From Gallionella sp. (GTDB taxonomy: Bacteria; Pseudomonadota; Gammaproteobacteria; Burkholderiales; Gallionellaceae), in contig JAQTWT010000004.1 of the NCBI GenBank assembly GCA_028689145.1, positions 70,323-134,322 on the forward strand: DNA of 64,000 nt. Reading direction: 5' to 3'. Below are positions 24,911-34,326 of this stretch, one piece after another (the first letter of the stretch is position 1; the number at the start of each line of letters is the position of its first letter). Under the pieces are notes generated by a model. The model searched no databases, was not told where the DNA came from, and was given only the letters and a program-made list of their open reading frames with translations. A program made the translations under genes and the position numbers.

Positions 24911-25792
24911 TTATGTTTCCAGTGCCGCTCTGAAAAGCGCACCGGCAGCCCTTGCGGTTAGCAGGTTGCGGTCATGGTGCGGGTTGTATTCCACGATTTC
25001 CATCGCCAAAAAAGCCGGATCATTGCGCAATTGGCGCAATGCCTGTTCCAGTTCCAGGCATAACAAACCATCCGGCTCGGGGCTGCCGACTCCGGGGTCT
25101 TCGGAGGGATCGAGCACATCCAGATCAAGGCTCACCCCGTATCCCGCCGTGCCGCGGTTGGCTATGGTCAGTGCTTCAGCCAGAGTTGCCGCCACACCGC
25201 GTTGGCGTATTTCTGCCATGCCGATCACCCGCACCCCCAGCTTTTTCAGCAGTGCAGCCTCGCCTTGCTCAAAGCTCCTGACCCCGAACAGGCACACATG
25301 CTCCGGGCGCAACTTGGGCTCTGCTGCGCCGATGCCGGTCAACCTTTGTTCGCCGTAGCCCAGCAGGCAGGCCAGCGGCATGCCGTGCAAGGCTCCGCTG
25401 GGCGTGGTGGCGAAAGTATGGCTGTCCATGTGGGCATCAATCCAGATCAGGCCGAGTGGCCCCTGTTCTCCCAGCCATTGGTGCACACCGCTCCAGGTAC
25501 CGATGGCGCAGGAATGGTCTCCTCCGACCACGAGGGGAAAATGACCTGTATCCAGAGTATTTTGCACGCAGTCGGCAAGGCGGAAACACAGCTCGGTGGC
25601 GGCCGCGACAGGTGAGTCCGCGCTGGCCGCGACCGGTTGCAGCATATCGCCCCATGCGACCGGCATATCGCTTCCCTGAAAAATCTTGAGCGCGCGCAGA
25701 TACTGCGGGCCGTCCTCGCAGCCGTGATCCTGTGCGCCAAGGCCGCAGGCGGCACCGATCAGCCTTACCGGATGAGGGAAATGTTTATGCAA
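24911..25792 (-). CDS. rocF: Arginase
   Basis: Arginase splits arginine into ornithine and urea at a binuclear Mn site in the cytosol. The 293-residue ureohydrolase has GGDHSCAIG (near 89), IWIDAHMDSHT (near 115) and SLDLDVLDPSEDPGVGSPEP near 220, carrying the metal ligands; the SPEP segment fits arginase rather than agmatinase. The start MHKHFPHPVRLIGAACGLGA is typical. It is a single gene bounded by GC-rich repeats. Ornithine is the substrate of OlsB, encoded at 3.2 kb, so the enzyme may feed ornithine lipid synthesis as well as nitrogen metabolism. Confidence 0.88.
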   Translation of the reverse strand: MHKHFPHPVRLIGAACGLGAQDHGCEDGPQYLRALKIFQGSDMPVAWGDMLQPVAASADSPVAAATELCFRLADCVQNTLDTGHFPLVVGGDHSCAIGTWSGVHQWLGEQGPLGLIWIDAHMDSHTFATTPSGALHGMPLACLLGYGEQRLTGIGAAEPKLRPEHVCLFGVRSFEQGEAALLKKLGVRVIGMAEIRQRGVAATLAEALTIANRGTAGYGVSLDLDVLDPSEDPGVGSPEPDGLLCLELEQALRQLRNDPAFLAMEIVEYNPHHDRNLLTARAAGALFRAALET

Positions 25793-25811
25793 GGTAAATC
25801 CGACTTATTAC

Positions 25812-25934
25812 TAACGGGCATGGCAAGTTGCCACCTCTGATATTGAAACTCGCCATGCCCGTTTCCCTCTCCCCAACCCTCTCCCGCAAGCGGGCGAGGG
25901 AGCAAACGAATCGCTGCGCGAGTTTCACGTTAAC
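25812..25934. repeat. Palindromic repeat overlapping a stop codon
   Basis: TAACGGGCATGGCAAGTTGC and GCCATGCCCGTTTCCC form one hairpin, CTCTCCCGCAAGCGGGCGAG a second, and the element ends CGCTGCGCGAGTTTCACGTT. The same array occurs at 40556, interrupted by a hairpin element, and a partial copy lies at 44302. The last 10 bases encode the end of the EAL-CBS-GGDEF gene, including its stop codon. Confidence 0.75.
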
Positions 25935-27844
25935 TCAGCCATGGCTTCATCGGCATGCTCCGCCAGTTTGTCATTGGCAACGAGTTTATGTTCCCTGCGC
26001 TCGATGAACAGCGAGTTACCGGGTATTTTCTTGGCCTGTTTTTTGGTGGCGGTTGCCATGGCGGAAACCTGATGCAAGGAACTGAATTCTTCCGGCAAAA
26101 TTTTGACTACGCCCAGCGACAAGCTGGTGAGCGGTTGAAAGGTCCTTTTTCCCTGGCGATCCTCGGTGACATAGCCGCCGCGCTCGCGATCCTCGATACT
26201 GAAAAATTCCAGAATGCGTTCGCCGAATGCTTTCAGAATATTTTTGCAGCGGTCTTCCCAATCCTCGCTGCGAAACAGCACTATGAAGTCGTCGCCGCCG
26301 ACATGCCCGATAAAGTCCTGCGCGGGATCGCAGAACTCGGTCAGGACATCAGCCGTCAGCTTGATGACCTCGTCGCCTTTATGAAAACCGTATACGTCGT
26401 TGAAAGGTTTGAAATGGTCGAGGTCACAATAGCAGGTGTAAAAAATTACGCCACTTTCCAGCAGGCTGCCGATATGTTCATTGATCGGAATATTGCCCGG
26501 CAGCTGGGTCAGGGGATTGGCTTGGCGCGCGGCCGAGATTTGCATCTCGGTGATTTCACGCACCAGATCATGCCCGGTACCCACGCCGCGGTAATAGCCG
26601 TTCTCGGTGATGATGAAGCCGTTGGTCAGGTGGTGGCGTTCGCCTTCCACGATCAAGGCACTCAACTCCTGAATGCTGATATTTTTGTCGACGATCAACG
26701 GTGTGGTATCCATGAATTTGGAGCATGGTTTCTTGCCGAACAATTCCTGACGGTACGGGCGCGCCATGCGTTCAATCATGGCTTGGCGGTTAATCATGCC
26801 GACCGGAATGTCATCTTTCACCACCGGTATGGTATGTAGTTCATGTTCGGCGTTGAACCTTTCAAATACGCTGGTATTGTGGGTGTCCGGGCTGACCGGA
26901 GCCACATGGCGCAGCAGCCGTTCTGCGGTAAACGCCGTGCCGCTAGAGGGATCGCGATTGGTTGGCGGGGTGTTGCGTACCAGAGTTTTGGCGACTTCGG
27001 CGGAAAGTGCCGAGGCCGGGTGCGCATTCGGGCGGGCAATGTGATAACCCTGTCCGAAAGCGATGCCCAGTTCCCGCAGTAACAGCAAATCCCGTTGTGT
27101 TTCGATACCTTCCGCGATCACCTGACAGCCGGTCTTTTCCGCTATTTCATGGATCGAGCGGACGAAATGCCGTTTGACCGGATTGTTGCTGATGTCCTGG
27201 ATGAGATGCAAATCTATTTTTACGAAATCCGGGCGCAGTTCAGAACACAGGTGCTGGCTGGAAAATCCCTCGGCAAAGCCGTCCATGGCGACCTGAAATC
27301 CCATCTCGCGGTAGTGCATGGCCGCCTGATGCAACATGTCGTAATCATAGGTCGGCAAGCTTTCCGTCAATTCAACGACGACCCGCGCCGGGCTCAGGTG
27401 CACATCATTTAAATAATTGAGTGTTTCGCCATGACGGGCATCGCCCTGATTCAGGCTTTGCGGATCGACGTTGAGAAACAGCTTTCCGGGCAACCCCAGT
27501 TCGGTGAATTTTTCCAGTACCACACGCCGGCATAAATGTTCTATCGGGACCAGTACGCCGTAGCGGGCGGCTATGTTGAACAGATTGATCGGCGAATGCA
27601 GGGGGCTGTCAGAAGGGCCGCGGGTCAAACCCTCGTAGCCGATGATATCGCCGCTTCTCAGGTCGGCGATAGGCTGGAATAACACCGTCAACAAGCGCTG
27701 CCCGATAATGTCGTTAAGGTGGGCGAGCATGCTGTCGTCCATTTGTTTCAGTCTCGGAGTGTGCCCCCGTTGGGTGATTCTATGCATCAACGCGGGTGCC
27801 AATTCATCTCTCCTGTTGAGGGCAACATCATCAAGCGTAACCAT
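25925..27844 (-). CDS. EAL-CBS-GGDEF protein with altered EAL site
   Basis: In this 639-residue cytosolic protein an EAL-type c-di-GMP phosphodiesterase domain comes first (about 50-285), then a CBS pair (about 310-430), then GGDEF (about 455-600). EAL residues: EGL replaces EAL, NVDPQSL, VVELTE, KIDLHLIQDI and VIAEGIE are present, but the double Asp reads MDGFAEG, so one metal ligand is lost. The GGDEF motif is GGDDF, allowed for catalysis. The CBS pair may bind a nucleotide. A paralogue with an intact double Asp is at 32409. It lies 31 bp after the PAS-GGDEF-EAL gene, probably in the same operon. Net activity cannot be predicted. Confidence 0.9.
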   Translation of the reverse strand: MVTLDDVALNRRDELAPALMHRITQRGHTPRLKQMDDSMLAHLNDIIGQRLLTVLFQPIADLRSGDIIGYEGLTRGPSDSPLHSPINLFNIAARYGVLVPIEHLCRRVVLEKFTELGLPGKLFLNVDPQSLNQGDARHGETLNYLNDVHLSPARVVVELTESLPTYDYDMLHQAAMHYREMGFQVAMDGFAEGFSSQHLCSELRPDFVKIDLHLIQDISNNPVKRHFVRSIHEIAEKTGCQVIAEGIETQRDLLLLRELGIAFGQGYHIARPNAHPASALSAEVAKTLVRNTPPTNRDPSSGTAFTAERLLRHVAPVSPDTHNTSVFERFNAEHELHTIPVVKDDIPVGMINRQAMIERMARPYRQELFGKKPCSKFMDTTPLIVDKNISIQELSALIVEGERHHLTNGFIITENGYYRGVGTGHDLVREITEMQISAARQANPLTQLPGNIPINEHIGSLLESGVIFYTCYCDLDHFKPFNDVYGFHKGDEVIKLTADVLTEFCDPAQDFIGHVGGDDFIVLFRSEDWEDRCKNILKAFGERILEFFSIEDRERGGYVTEDRQGKRTFQPLTSLSLGVVKILPEEFSSLHQVSAMATATKKQAKKIPGNSLFIERREHKLVANDKLAEHADEAMAELT

Positions 27845-27875
27845 AAGCGACTCCTAATTGTTTTCAGCAGCTTCA

Positions 27876-30071
27876 TCACATTTCATATTCGTATTGGGGG
27901 GCAGGGGCAATAACGCCAGCCTGGCCCGCCAATAAAACCCCTAATTTTTTCTTTAGCTCGTTGCTGCACGCGGGCTTCGGTTCAGGCAGGAGGTTTGAAA
28001 ATCCCCCGGCGGAAAACAGGCGGGTGCATTCATCTGCCGGCAGCGGGCGGCTGAAAAAATAACCCTGTATCTCGTCGCAACCGTGCGCAATCATGAATTC
28101 GAGTTGCTCCATGGTTTCCACGCCTTCGGAAATAGTCCTCAATCCGAGGCTGTCGGCAAGTGCAATAATGGCCGTGCAAATACTCCCGTTGGTCGGTGTT
28201 TGTCCGATGCCGCGCACGAAGGATTGGTCGATTTTGAGCGTGTCGATGGGTAATCGCGCGAGATAGCTGAGTGCCGAATAGCCGGTGCCGAAATCATCCA
28301 GGGATAACTTAACGCCCATTCTTTTCAGGTTGATCATGATGGCAATGATGTCTTCGGTATTTTTTACCAGCATGGATTCGGTCAACTCCAATTCCAGCAA
28401 CTTCGGGTCAAGCCCGCTGTCGTGCAGCACCTTGGCAACATTTGGGACGAATTGCGGATGATCGAACTGGCGGGCGGATATGTTGACCGCGACCCGCACC
28501 GGCGGCAGGCCGGCTTCGATCCATGCCTTTGCCTGCAAACAGGCGGTGCGTAATACCCATTCGCCGATGGGAACGATCATGCCGGATCGTTCCGCCACCG
28601 GGATGAATTGATCAGGCGGAATCATGCCCTTTTCGGGGTGAAACCAGCGCAGCAATGATTCCACCCCGACAATGCTGCCATTCCCCGGATTTATCTGGGG
28701 TTGGTAATAAAGCTCAAATTCTCCCCGCTCGTAGGCCTGGTGCAGGTTGCTTTCCATGTCGAGATGTTGTTTGGCGTGCAAATCGAGATCGTCGGTGTGG
28801 AATTGGCTGCTGCCGCCGCCGCGTTCTTTGGCGCGCTGCATGGCGATATCGGCGCTGTGCAGCAGGGTGTCGGCATCCGCGCCGTCTTGCGGGTAAACGG
28901 CAATGCCGATGCTGGCGGTGGCGAATAGTTTGTTTCCACCGAGCACAATCATTTGCGACATGGCATCGAGCAGTTTTTGGGCGATGCGCGAACTGTCGCT
29001 AACATGGCGGACATCGCGCAGCAGGATAGAGAATTCATCGCCGCCGGTGCGGGCCAAAAAATCGGTGTCGTAGAGCGAACCGGCAAGCCTGTGGGCGGCT
29101 TCACGCAACAACTGGTCACCCTTGGTGTGTCCGAGGGAATGGTTGATATTTTTGAACCGGTCCAGGCCGAAATGCAGAACGGCAAACGGCGGTTGTTCGC
29201 CCGGTTCGATTTTATCGATTGATTGCTGCAAGCGTTCCCTGAATTGGACGCGGTTGGGCAGCAAGGTCAGCAAATCGCGATTGACCGAGCCGACATATCG
29301 CGCCTCGTTGTGTTTGTGTTCTGTGATATCGGCGGCAAAAATCATGATGCCACTGTTGAGGCCTTGTGAATTGTGCAGCGCTGTCGTCCACAATTGCAGA
29401 TCAAGTGCATCGCCGTTTTTGCGCCGCTGGCCGGTGAGTTCGCGACCGGATAATGAAGCACCGTCCAGCACACGCTCGATCAGGGTATTCAGCGTTTCCT
29501 TGCCATTTCCGGTGATGGACGGGAATTCCTGCCCGAGCACCTCGAATTCATTCCAGCCGAAAGTACGTGTTGCCGCCTTGCTCCACTGGGTGACGCGACC
29601 GCCCATATCCAGTGCCATGATGGCGAGCGGAGAAGCGTTGACCAGCGCGGAGAGTCGCTCGGCATTTTTGTCCGTGATGTCCTTGGTGCGGCGTTGTGCC
29701 TCCATGCTGCGCAAGGTCAGCAAATAAGCTCTTTCACCCTGCCACTCCATCAATTTGATACGCATCTCCGCCTTGGTTTTGCGGCCATTCGCATGTGCCA
29801 CATTGATTTCGCTGACTTCGCCTTCTTTGGGGATAATATGGCCGAACTGCTGGCCTATCAGCGCATCGGATGTGCCATGAAAAATCTTTTTCGCGGCAGG
29901 ATTGGCGTAACGGATGATTTTATTTTCCTTGCAGATCACCAGCAGGCCGTCGCTGTTATTTTCCGCCAGCGAGTAGAATAATGCCGCGTCCGACATCACC
30001 TTTTTGGCGATGATGGGGAAATTTTCGACGATGCTCGCCAATTGCTCCGAGCTGATTTTTTCCGAACTCAC
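27876..30071 (-). CDS. PAS-PAS-GGDEF-EAL c-di-GMP enzyme
   Basis: This 731-residue protein has two PAS domains (LAENNSDGLLVICKENKIIR near 42 and VNASPLAIMALDMGGRVTQW near 145), a GGDEF domain with intact TGGDEFSILL near 370 and an EAL domain (ESLLRW near 480, ELTESML, LDDFGTGYSALSYL, ISEGVET) that keeps its metal ligands. No membrane segment is seen, so it is a soluble dual-domain sensor. The start is set at the GTG at 30071, whose GTGA overlaps the stop of the receiver-PP2C gene, showing translational coupling. Which activity dominates is unknown. Confidence 0.92.
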   Translation of the reverse strand: MSSEKISSEQLASIVENFPIIAKKVMSDAALFYSLAENNSDGLLVICKENKIIRYANPAAKKIFHGTSDALIGQQFGHIIPKEGEVSEINVAHANGRKTKAEMRIKLMEWQGERAYLLTLRSMEAQRRTKDITDKNAERLSALVNASPLAIMALDMGGRVTQWSKAATRTFGWNEFEVLGQEFPSITGNGKETLNTLIERVLDGASLSGRELTGQRRKNGDALDLQLWTTALHNSQGLNSGIMIFAADITEHKHNEARYVGSVNRDLLTLLPNRVQFRERLQQSIDKIEPGEQPPFAVLHFGLDRFKNINHSLGHTKGDQLLREAAHRLAGSLYDTDFLARTGGDEFSILLRDVRHVSDSSRIAQKLLDAMSQMIVLGGNKLFATASIGIAVYPQDGADADTLLHSADIAMQRAKERGGGSSQFHTDDLDLHAKQHLDMESNLHQAYERGEFELYYQPQINPGNGSIVGVESLLRWFHPEKGMIPPDQFIPVAERSGMIVPIGEWVLRTACLQAKAWIEAGLPPVRVAVNISARQFDHPQFVPNVAKVLHDSGLDPKLLELELTESMLVKNTEDIIAIMINLKRMGVKLSLDDFGTGYSALSYLARLPIDTLKIDQSFVRGIGQTPTNGSICTAIIALADSLGLRTISEGVETMEQLEFMIAHGCDEIQGYFFSRPLPADECTRLFSAGGFSNLLPEPKPACSNELKKKLGVLLAGQAGVIAPAPQYEYEM

Positions 30072-31195
30072 GATAGGGTTTCCATGTTTACGGTCAGCAA
30101 CGAGATGTCGTCGTGCGGCTCCAGCCCGCCGAGGAAATCGATCACTTCTGCTTTGATGTTTTGTATCAGCGAGCAACTTCTGCATTCCGCGCCCAGCGCT
30201 CTGGACAGGCCGTGATCGCCGAACGCATGGCCGTGGGCGTTTTCCGCCTCAACCAGACCATCGCTGTACAGGATGGCATGGCACACATTTTCAGTGGTCA
30301 CCGTGGCGGTCTGGGAACTGAAGCTTTCCGCATCCAGAATGCCCAGCGGCAATTTGTCGGAACACAGTTGATGGATGACCTCGCGTTTCGCGTTGACCAG
30401 CAGTATGGACGGCAGCCCGCCGTTCCAGACCTCTATCCGGTTTTGCTGGGGGGCTATGCTGATCAGGCTGGCCGCACAAAATTGACCCGTAGGCATCAGC
30501 CGGTGCAGCTTTGAATTGATTTCAGCGGCGATATCCCCGATGCCGAAACCTTTTTTTGTCATGGTAAAAAAAGTATCCGAGGTCGGCAATGCGCCTATTG
30601 CCGCCGCCAGGCCGTGGCCGGTGAAGTCGCCCAGCATGATGTGCAGCGCGTTGTCCGGGGTGCGTTCGAAAATCAGCAAGTCGCCGCTGAAGTGTCCGGC
30701 AGCAAGCGACCAGTGATCTATATACGGGATGTTTTCCGGTTTCTGTTTGGTGATCGTATCAAACATGTGTTTCGCCAGATGGAGTTCCTGCTGTGTCCGG
30801 TCGCGAAACTTTTCCAGACGACGGTATAGTTCGTCCATCCGTTCGAAACCGGCAATTTTTGCTTTGAGCACCAGATGGTTGTAGGGCGGCTCGATGAAAT
30901 CATCCGCGCCGCTTCCGAGAAAGTGCGCCAACGTGATGTTGCATGAAATGGTAGTGACCAGAATGACCGGAACAAAACGATCCGGGCTCAGCCGCTTGAT
31001 CTCAGCCGCACAGCAACCGCCCACCATGTCCGATAATGCCGGTTCCAGCAATACCAGATTGGGCTGAAATTCGGAAAACTGCGCCAGAAGTTCCTTCCAG
31101 GTGTCTGCTTGCAACACTTCGTGGCCGTCCAGTTCCAGCATTCTGGTTAACTGGTTCCGGCCGGTAAGATTACTTTCTGCGACAAGGACTCTCAT
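30068..31195 (-). CDS. Receiver-like domain plus PP2C (RsbU/SpoIIE) phosphatase, degenerate receiver
   Basis: RsbU-type phosphatases dephosphorylate STAS antagonists in partner-switching systems. The 375 residues begin with a CheY-like fold (MRVLVAESNLTGRNQLTRML), but the phospho-acceptor segment reads LVLLEPALS, with Glu where Asp is expected, and the conserved Lys loop reads IEPPYN, so it cannot be phosphorylated normally. The PP2C domain (about 165-372) has HFSGDLLIFE, MLGDFTGHGLAAAI, YSDGLVEAEN and EPHDDISLLTV, so its metal sites look intact. The Glu may mimic a phosphorylated state. It is coupled to the PAS-GGDEF-EAL gene. An intact relative is at 42558. Confidence 0.9.
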   Translation of the reverse strand: MRVLVAESNLTGRNQLTRMLELDGHEVLQADTWKELLAQFSEFQPNLVLLEPALSDMVGGCCAAEIKRLSPDRFVPVILVTTISCNITLAHFLGSGADDFIEPPYNHLVLKAKIAGFERMDELYRRLEKFRDRTQQELHLAKHMFDTITKQKPENIPYIDHWSLAAGHFSGDLLIFERTPDNALHIMLGDFTGHGLAAAIGALPTSDTFFTMTKKGFGIGDIAAEINSKLHRLMPTGQFCAASLISIAPQQNRIEVWNGGLPSILLVNAKREVIHQLCSDKLPLGILDAESFSSQTATVTTENVCHAILYSDGLVEAENAHGHAFGDHGLSRALGAECRSCSLIQNIKAEVIDFLGGLEPHDDISLLTVNMETLS

Positions 31196-31551
31196 TTCAT
31201 TCCCCTCTTTCTAGGCATCTGGCAAACCGGTGAAAATTTACCAAACGCACGGCATGGCAAAGTACGGGCGGACAATTTGTTAATCCACCAACCTGACGGA
31301 TTAACCATTAACCGGTCTGTCAGTGCGGATAGCTGGCTGCCGCCGGATTCGGAATAAAGCCAACCAATAACATGGACGACAAATTAACGGACGCTGGTTA
31401 AGAATTGATGACAATTCAAACTTATTGTTCGTTAATTCGACCCAGACTTTTGCACTAAGGTATTAAGAATTCTTCAGCAACACTGTCAAGACCGGGCTAT
31501 ACCGCTGTAGATCGCGGCATGCCCGGTATATATGAAACTTTTGTGAATTTT
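31196..31551. other. 356-bp intergenic region without a gene
   Basis: This gap carries the presumed promoter of the receiver-PP2C gene and the 3' flank of olsA. I see AT-rich sequence, a half-matching Pho unit (TTGTCAT on the minus strand at about 31405) and an imperfect hairpin near 31490-31530 (CCGGGCTATACC and GCATGCCCGG), the last possibly an olsA terminator. Confidence 0.4.
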
Positions 31552-32406
31552 TTACTTGAGTAGCTGCTCCGGCAGCGGGTTGAAAAGCGAGACATAAGCA
31601 GACTGTGCCGCGAGTGATGCTTGAGGAATCGGGGCCGCAGGCTCTTGCACCGGGCGCATTGCGGAGAAATCCCGCAAGCCTTGCGCAATCGCCTCTTGTG
31701 CCGTGCGCGCCAGCACCCGGCGATTTTCGCCGGTAGCAATCAGGGCTGGGGTGAATATAACCAATGCATCGAGTTGACGGCAGCGCAAAATTTTCCATAT
31801 CGATTGCGCGAGCGTTGTGTCGCCGGTGAAAGCAGCAGTATCGCCGGGTTCACCCACTTCATCCTGATAGTGCAGGGCAATCGGGCAAAGCATTGCGCCG
31901 GCATCGATCGCGGGCTGGATGAGTGCCGAGTGGAAATGTCCGACCTGTTTTCCGTCGGTTGTAGTGCCTTCCGGAAACAAACCGACGCAAATGCCCTGTT
32001 TGAGCAGGGAGCTGACCTGGCGGTTAATCGATGCGGCATTTTGGCGCAAGGCACGCTCGATGAAGATGGTGTTGCTGCGTTTGCACAGCCAGCCGATGAG
32101 CGGCCAATTGCGCACTTCTGCTTTGGCGATAAAGCGCGATGGATATATCGCGTTTAATACAAAGATGTCCAGCCACGAGATATGGTTGGCGACCACCATA
32201 CAACCGCTTTCGCCGCGCACTGGCCGTTGTCCCTCGGTGCGGATGCCGATGTTGAGGATGTCCAGCAGATGCCTGCTCCACAGTTTAAGTATCTTGCGTT
32301 GTCTGGCCTGATTGAAATAAGGGTAAAAGATTGCCAGCAGCATTCCGAACAACAGGTGCAGCGCGAGGTGACCGCCCCGGAATGCACTGATTATGATGTT
32401 ATTCAT
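31552..32406 (-). CDS. olsA: 1-acyl-glycerol-phosphate/lyso-ornithine-lipid acyltransferase, OlsA-like
   Basis: PlsC-family enzymes add the second acyl chain to lysophosphatidate or, in OlsA, to lyso-ornithine lipid. The 284 residues have an N-terminal membrane helix (LALHLLFGMLLAIFYPYF), the catalytic HISWLD motif (H-x4-D, near 73) and FPEGTTTDGK near 142, and a long C-terminal tail typical of OlsA/AAS-like members. It starts 2 bp after the EAL-CBS-GGDEF stop, so the two are co-transcribed. With olsB at 3.2 kb a full ornithine lipid pathway is present, unusually split; plain PlsC activity is the alternative. Confidence 0.78.
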   Translation of the reverse strand: MNNIIISAFRGGHLALHLLFGMLLAIFYPYFNQARQRKILKLWSRHLLDILNIGIRTEGQRPVRGESGCMVVANHISWLDIFVLNAIYPSRFIAKAEVRNWPLIGWLCKRSNTIFIERALRQNAASINRQVSSLLKQGICVGLFPEGTTTDGKQVGHFHSALIQPAIDAGAMLCPIALHYQDEVGEPGDTAAFTGDTTLAQSIWKILRCRQLDALVIFTPALIATGENRRVLARTAQEAIAQGLRDFSAMRPVQEPAAPIPQASLAAQSAYVSLFNPLPEQLLK

Positions 32407-32408
32407 AA

Positions 32409-34172
32409 CTAGACCCCCGCCATTTCCGGCTGCAATGATTCGCGCCGTTCGACAAACAGGCTGTTGCCGGTTTTTTTCTTGGCTATTTTCCTGGCTACCA
32501 TGGCGGCTTCGGCAACTTCATGGTGCGACTGGAACGATTCGGCGCTTGCCGGGACGATGCCGATCGAGAGTGTGGGCATCGGGTAGTGGACAATACGTCC
32601 ATGCCGGTCTTCCTTCAGGTAGCCGCCGATAGAACGGTGCTCTTTTTCAAACAACAGCATGGATGTTTGCGCGAAGGATGTCAGTGCCCGATGGCAGCGT
32701 TCTTCCCAATCGGCACTTTGCAGGATTAGGACAAAATCGTCGCCACCGATATGGCCGATAAAATCGCGCTGCGGGTCGCAAATATTGTTGAGCAACTTCC
32801 CGGTGAACTGGATCATCTCGTCGCCTTTGCGGTAACCGTATTCGTCGTTGTAGGGTTTGAAGTGATTCAGGTCTGCATAACAGACGGTGAAGGATTGGCC
32901 GGATTGAAGTAAAAAATCAATGTGCTCATTGATGGGTACATTGCCGGGCAGCAAAGTCAACGGATTGGCGTAGCGCGCCGTTTCGATCTGTGCATTGGTG
33001 ATTTCGCGCAATACATCCTGCACTGTGCCCAGCCCGAGGTAACGGCCCTGGTCGGTAATGATGAAGCCGTTGGTAAAGTGTTCGATTCTTGATTCACTCA
33101 GGAAATTGCCCAATTCATGAAGGGGGGTGGATTTTTCCACCGTCAAAGGATATGCATTCATCACGTCCTTGCAATATTCGTTAGCGGGCAACTCTTGTAG
33201 GGAAGGTTGCGCAAAACTGTCCACGAACTCATAGCGGTTAATCAATCCGACCGGGCGTCCGTTCTCAACGACGGGAATAGCGAACCAGTCTTTGTTTGCG
33301 GAAAAAACGGCGGATATTTTTGCAGTTTCTGCGTTGGGCTGGAGCGGCTCCACATAACGCACCAGCGCTTCCGCCGTGATACCGCGTTTGTTGCCATACG
33401 GCCGTTCGGTGCTGTAGTTGGTGCTGATCAGGCAGCCGACTTCGGCGGGTGGAATCAGCGGCGGGACAGGGCTGGGGCGGGCAATGAAATAACCCTGACC
33501 GCATGCGATGCCGATATCCCGTATTACCCTGAATTCGGCAGCTGTTTCGATACCTTCCGCAATCACTTGCGTGCCGGAACTGAGGGCGATGCTGTGGATC
33601 GATCTCAGGAACTGTTGTTTGAGCGGGTCGGCATTGACACCCTGTATGAAATGCATGTCTATTTTGATGAATTCGGGGCGCAACTCGGACCATAAACGCA
33701 AACTGGAAAAACCTTCGCCCAGATCGTCTATCGCGATCTGGAATCCCATGCTGCGGTAGTGCAGCAAAGCATTGCGCATCCCCGCAAAATCGAATGTTGG
33801 CTGGTTTTCGGTGATTTCGATGATGACCTGTTGCGGGTCGATGCCGAGATGTTCAAGGTAAGCCAGAGTTTGCCCGTTTTTGAAGCTGGGGTGGGTCAAT
33901 GCTTCCGGGCTGACATTCAGAAATAGTTTTCCGGGCAGGTTTTGGGCGGCAAATGCTTCCAGCACGATTTGTCGGCACAGCATTTCGGTTTCCAGAGAGA
34001 GCCCCAGCTGTCTGGCTGCGCTGAATAAATTGGCAGGCGAATGTAGCGGGCTGTTGGCCGGGCCGCGTATCAGTCCCTCGAAGCCGATAAATGTGCCGCA
34101 GGACATATCCATGATCGGCTGAAACAAGGCGGAAAGGTTGCGTTGATTCAAGATGTCCTGAAGCGTTTTCAT
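32409..34172 (-). CDS. EAL-CBS-GGDEF protein, intact EAL metal site
   Basis: A 587-residue paralogue of the protein at 25925, in the same order EAL (about 10-245), CBS pair (about 255-385), GGDEF (about 410-560). EAL residues EGL, NVSPEAL, IIEITE, IDDLGEGFSS, KIDMHFIQG and IAEGIE keep all metal ligands, so phosphodiesterase activity is plausible; the GGDEF motif is IGGDDF. It is the first gene of a unit with olsA 2 bp downstream, which may couple c-di-GMP signalling to lipid synthesis. It is transcribed divergently from arsR. Confidence 0.9.
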   Translation of the reverse strand: MKTLQDILNQRNLSALFQPIMDMSCGTFIGFEGLIRGPANSPLHSPANLFSAARQLGLSLETEMLCRQIVLEAFAAQNLPGKLFLNVSPEALTHPSFKNGQTLAYLEHLGIDPQQVIIEITENQPTFDFAGMRNALLHYRSMGFQIAIDDLGEGFSSLRLWSELRPEFIKIDMHFIQGVNADPLKQQFLRSIHSIALSSGTQVIAEGIETAAEFRVIRDIGIACGQGYFIARPSPVPPLIPPAEVGCLISTNYSTERPYGNKRGITAEALVRYVEPLQPNAETAKISAVFSANKDWFAIPVVENGRPVGLINRYEFVDSFAQPSLQELPANEYCKDVMNAYPLTVEKSTPLHELGNFLSESRIEHFTNGFIITDQGRYLGLGTVQDVLREITNAQIETARYANPLTLLPGNVPINEHIDFLLQSGQSFTVCYADLNHFKPYNDEYGYRKGDEMIQFTGKLLNNICDPQRDFIGHIGGDDFVLILQSADWEERCHRALTSFAQTSMLLFEKEHRSIGGYLKEDRHGRIVHYPMPTLSIGIVPASAESFQSHHEVAEAAMVARKIAKKKTGNSLFVERRESLQPEMAGV

Positions 34173-34302
34173 CGTAAATATCCCTAAAGCATGGTGTACG
34201 AAACAGGATAGAGGGTGAATGTTTCAATAGGATTAAAACGCCGTGGCAGATTGGTTGCAAGGTTGCGGCAATTTTGTTTTAATACGGTTAGACATTTTAA
34301 TA

Positions 34303-34315
34303 ATTGTTTAACAAT
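34303..34315. promoter_or_regulatory. Candidate ArsR operator
   Basis: ATTGTTTAACAAT is a near-perfect 13-bp palindrome in an AT-rich stretch 12 bp before the arsR ATG and inside the likely arsR promoter. ArsR repressors commonly bind such AT-rich dyads over their own promoter. No binding consensus was tested. Confidence 0.5.
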
Positions 34316-34326
34316 GGAAATGTAAA

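Noticed and set aside
31395..31420. Pho box upstream of the receiver-PP2C gene
   Set aside because: A single TTGTCAT unit occurs but no second unit at 11-bp spacing matches.
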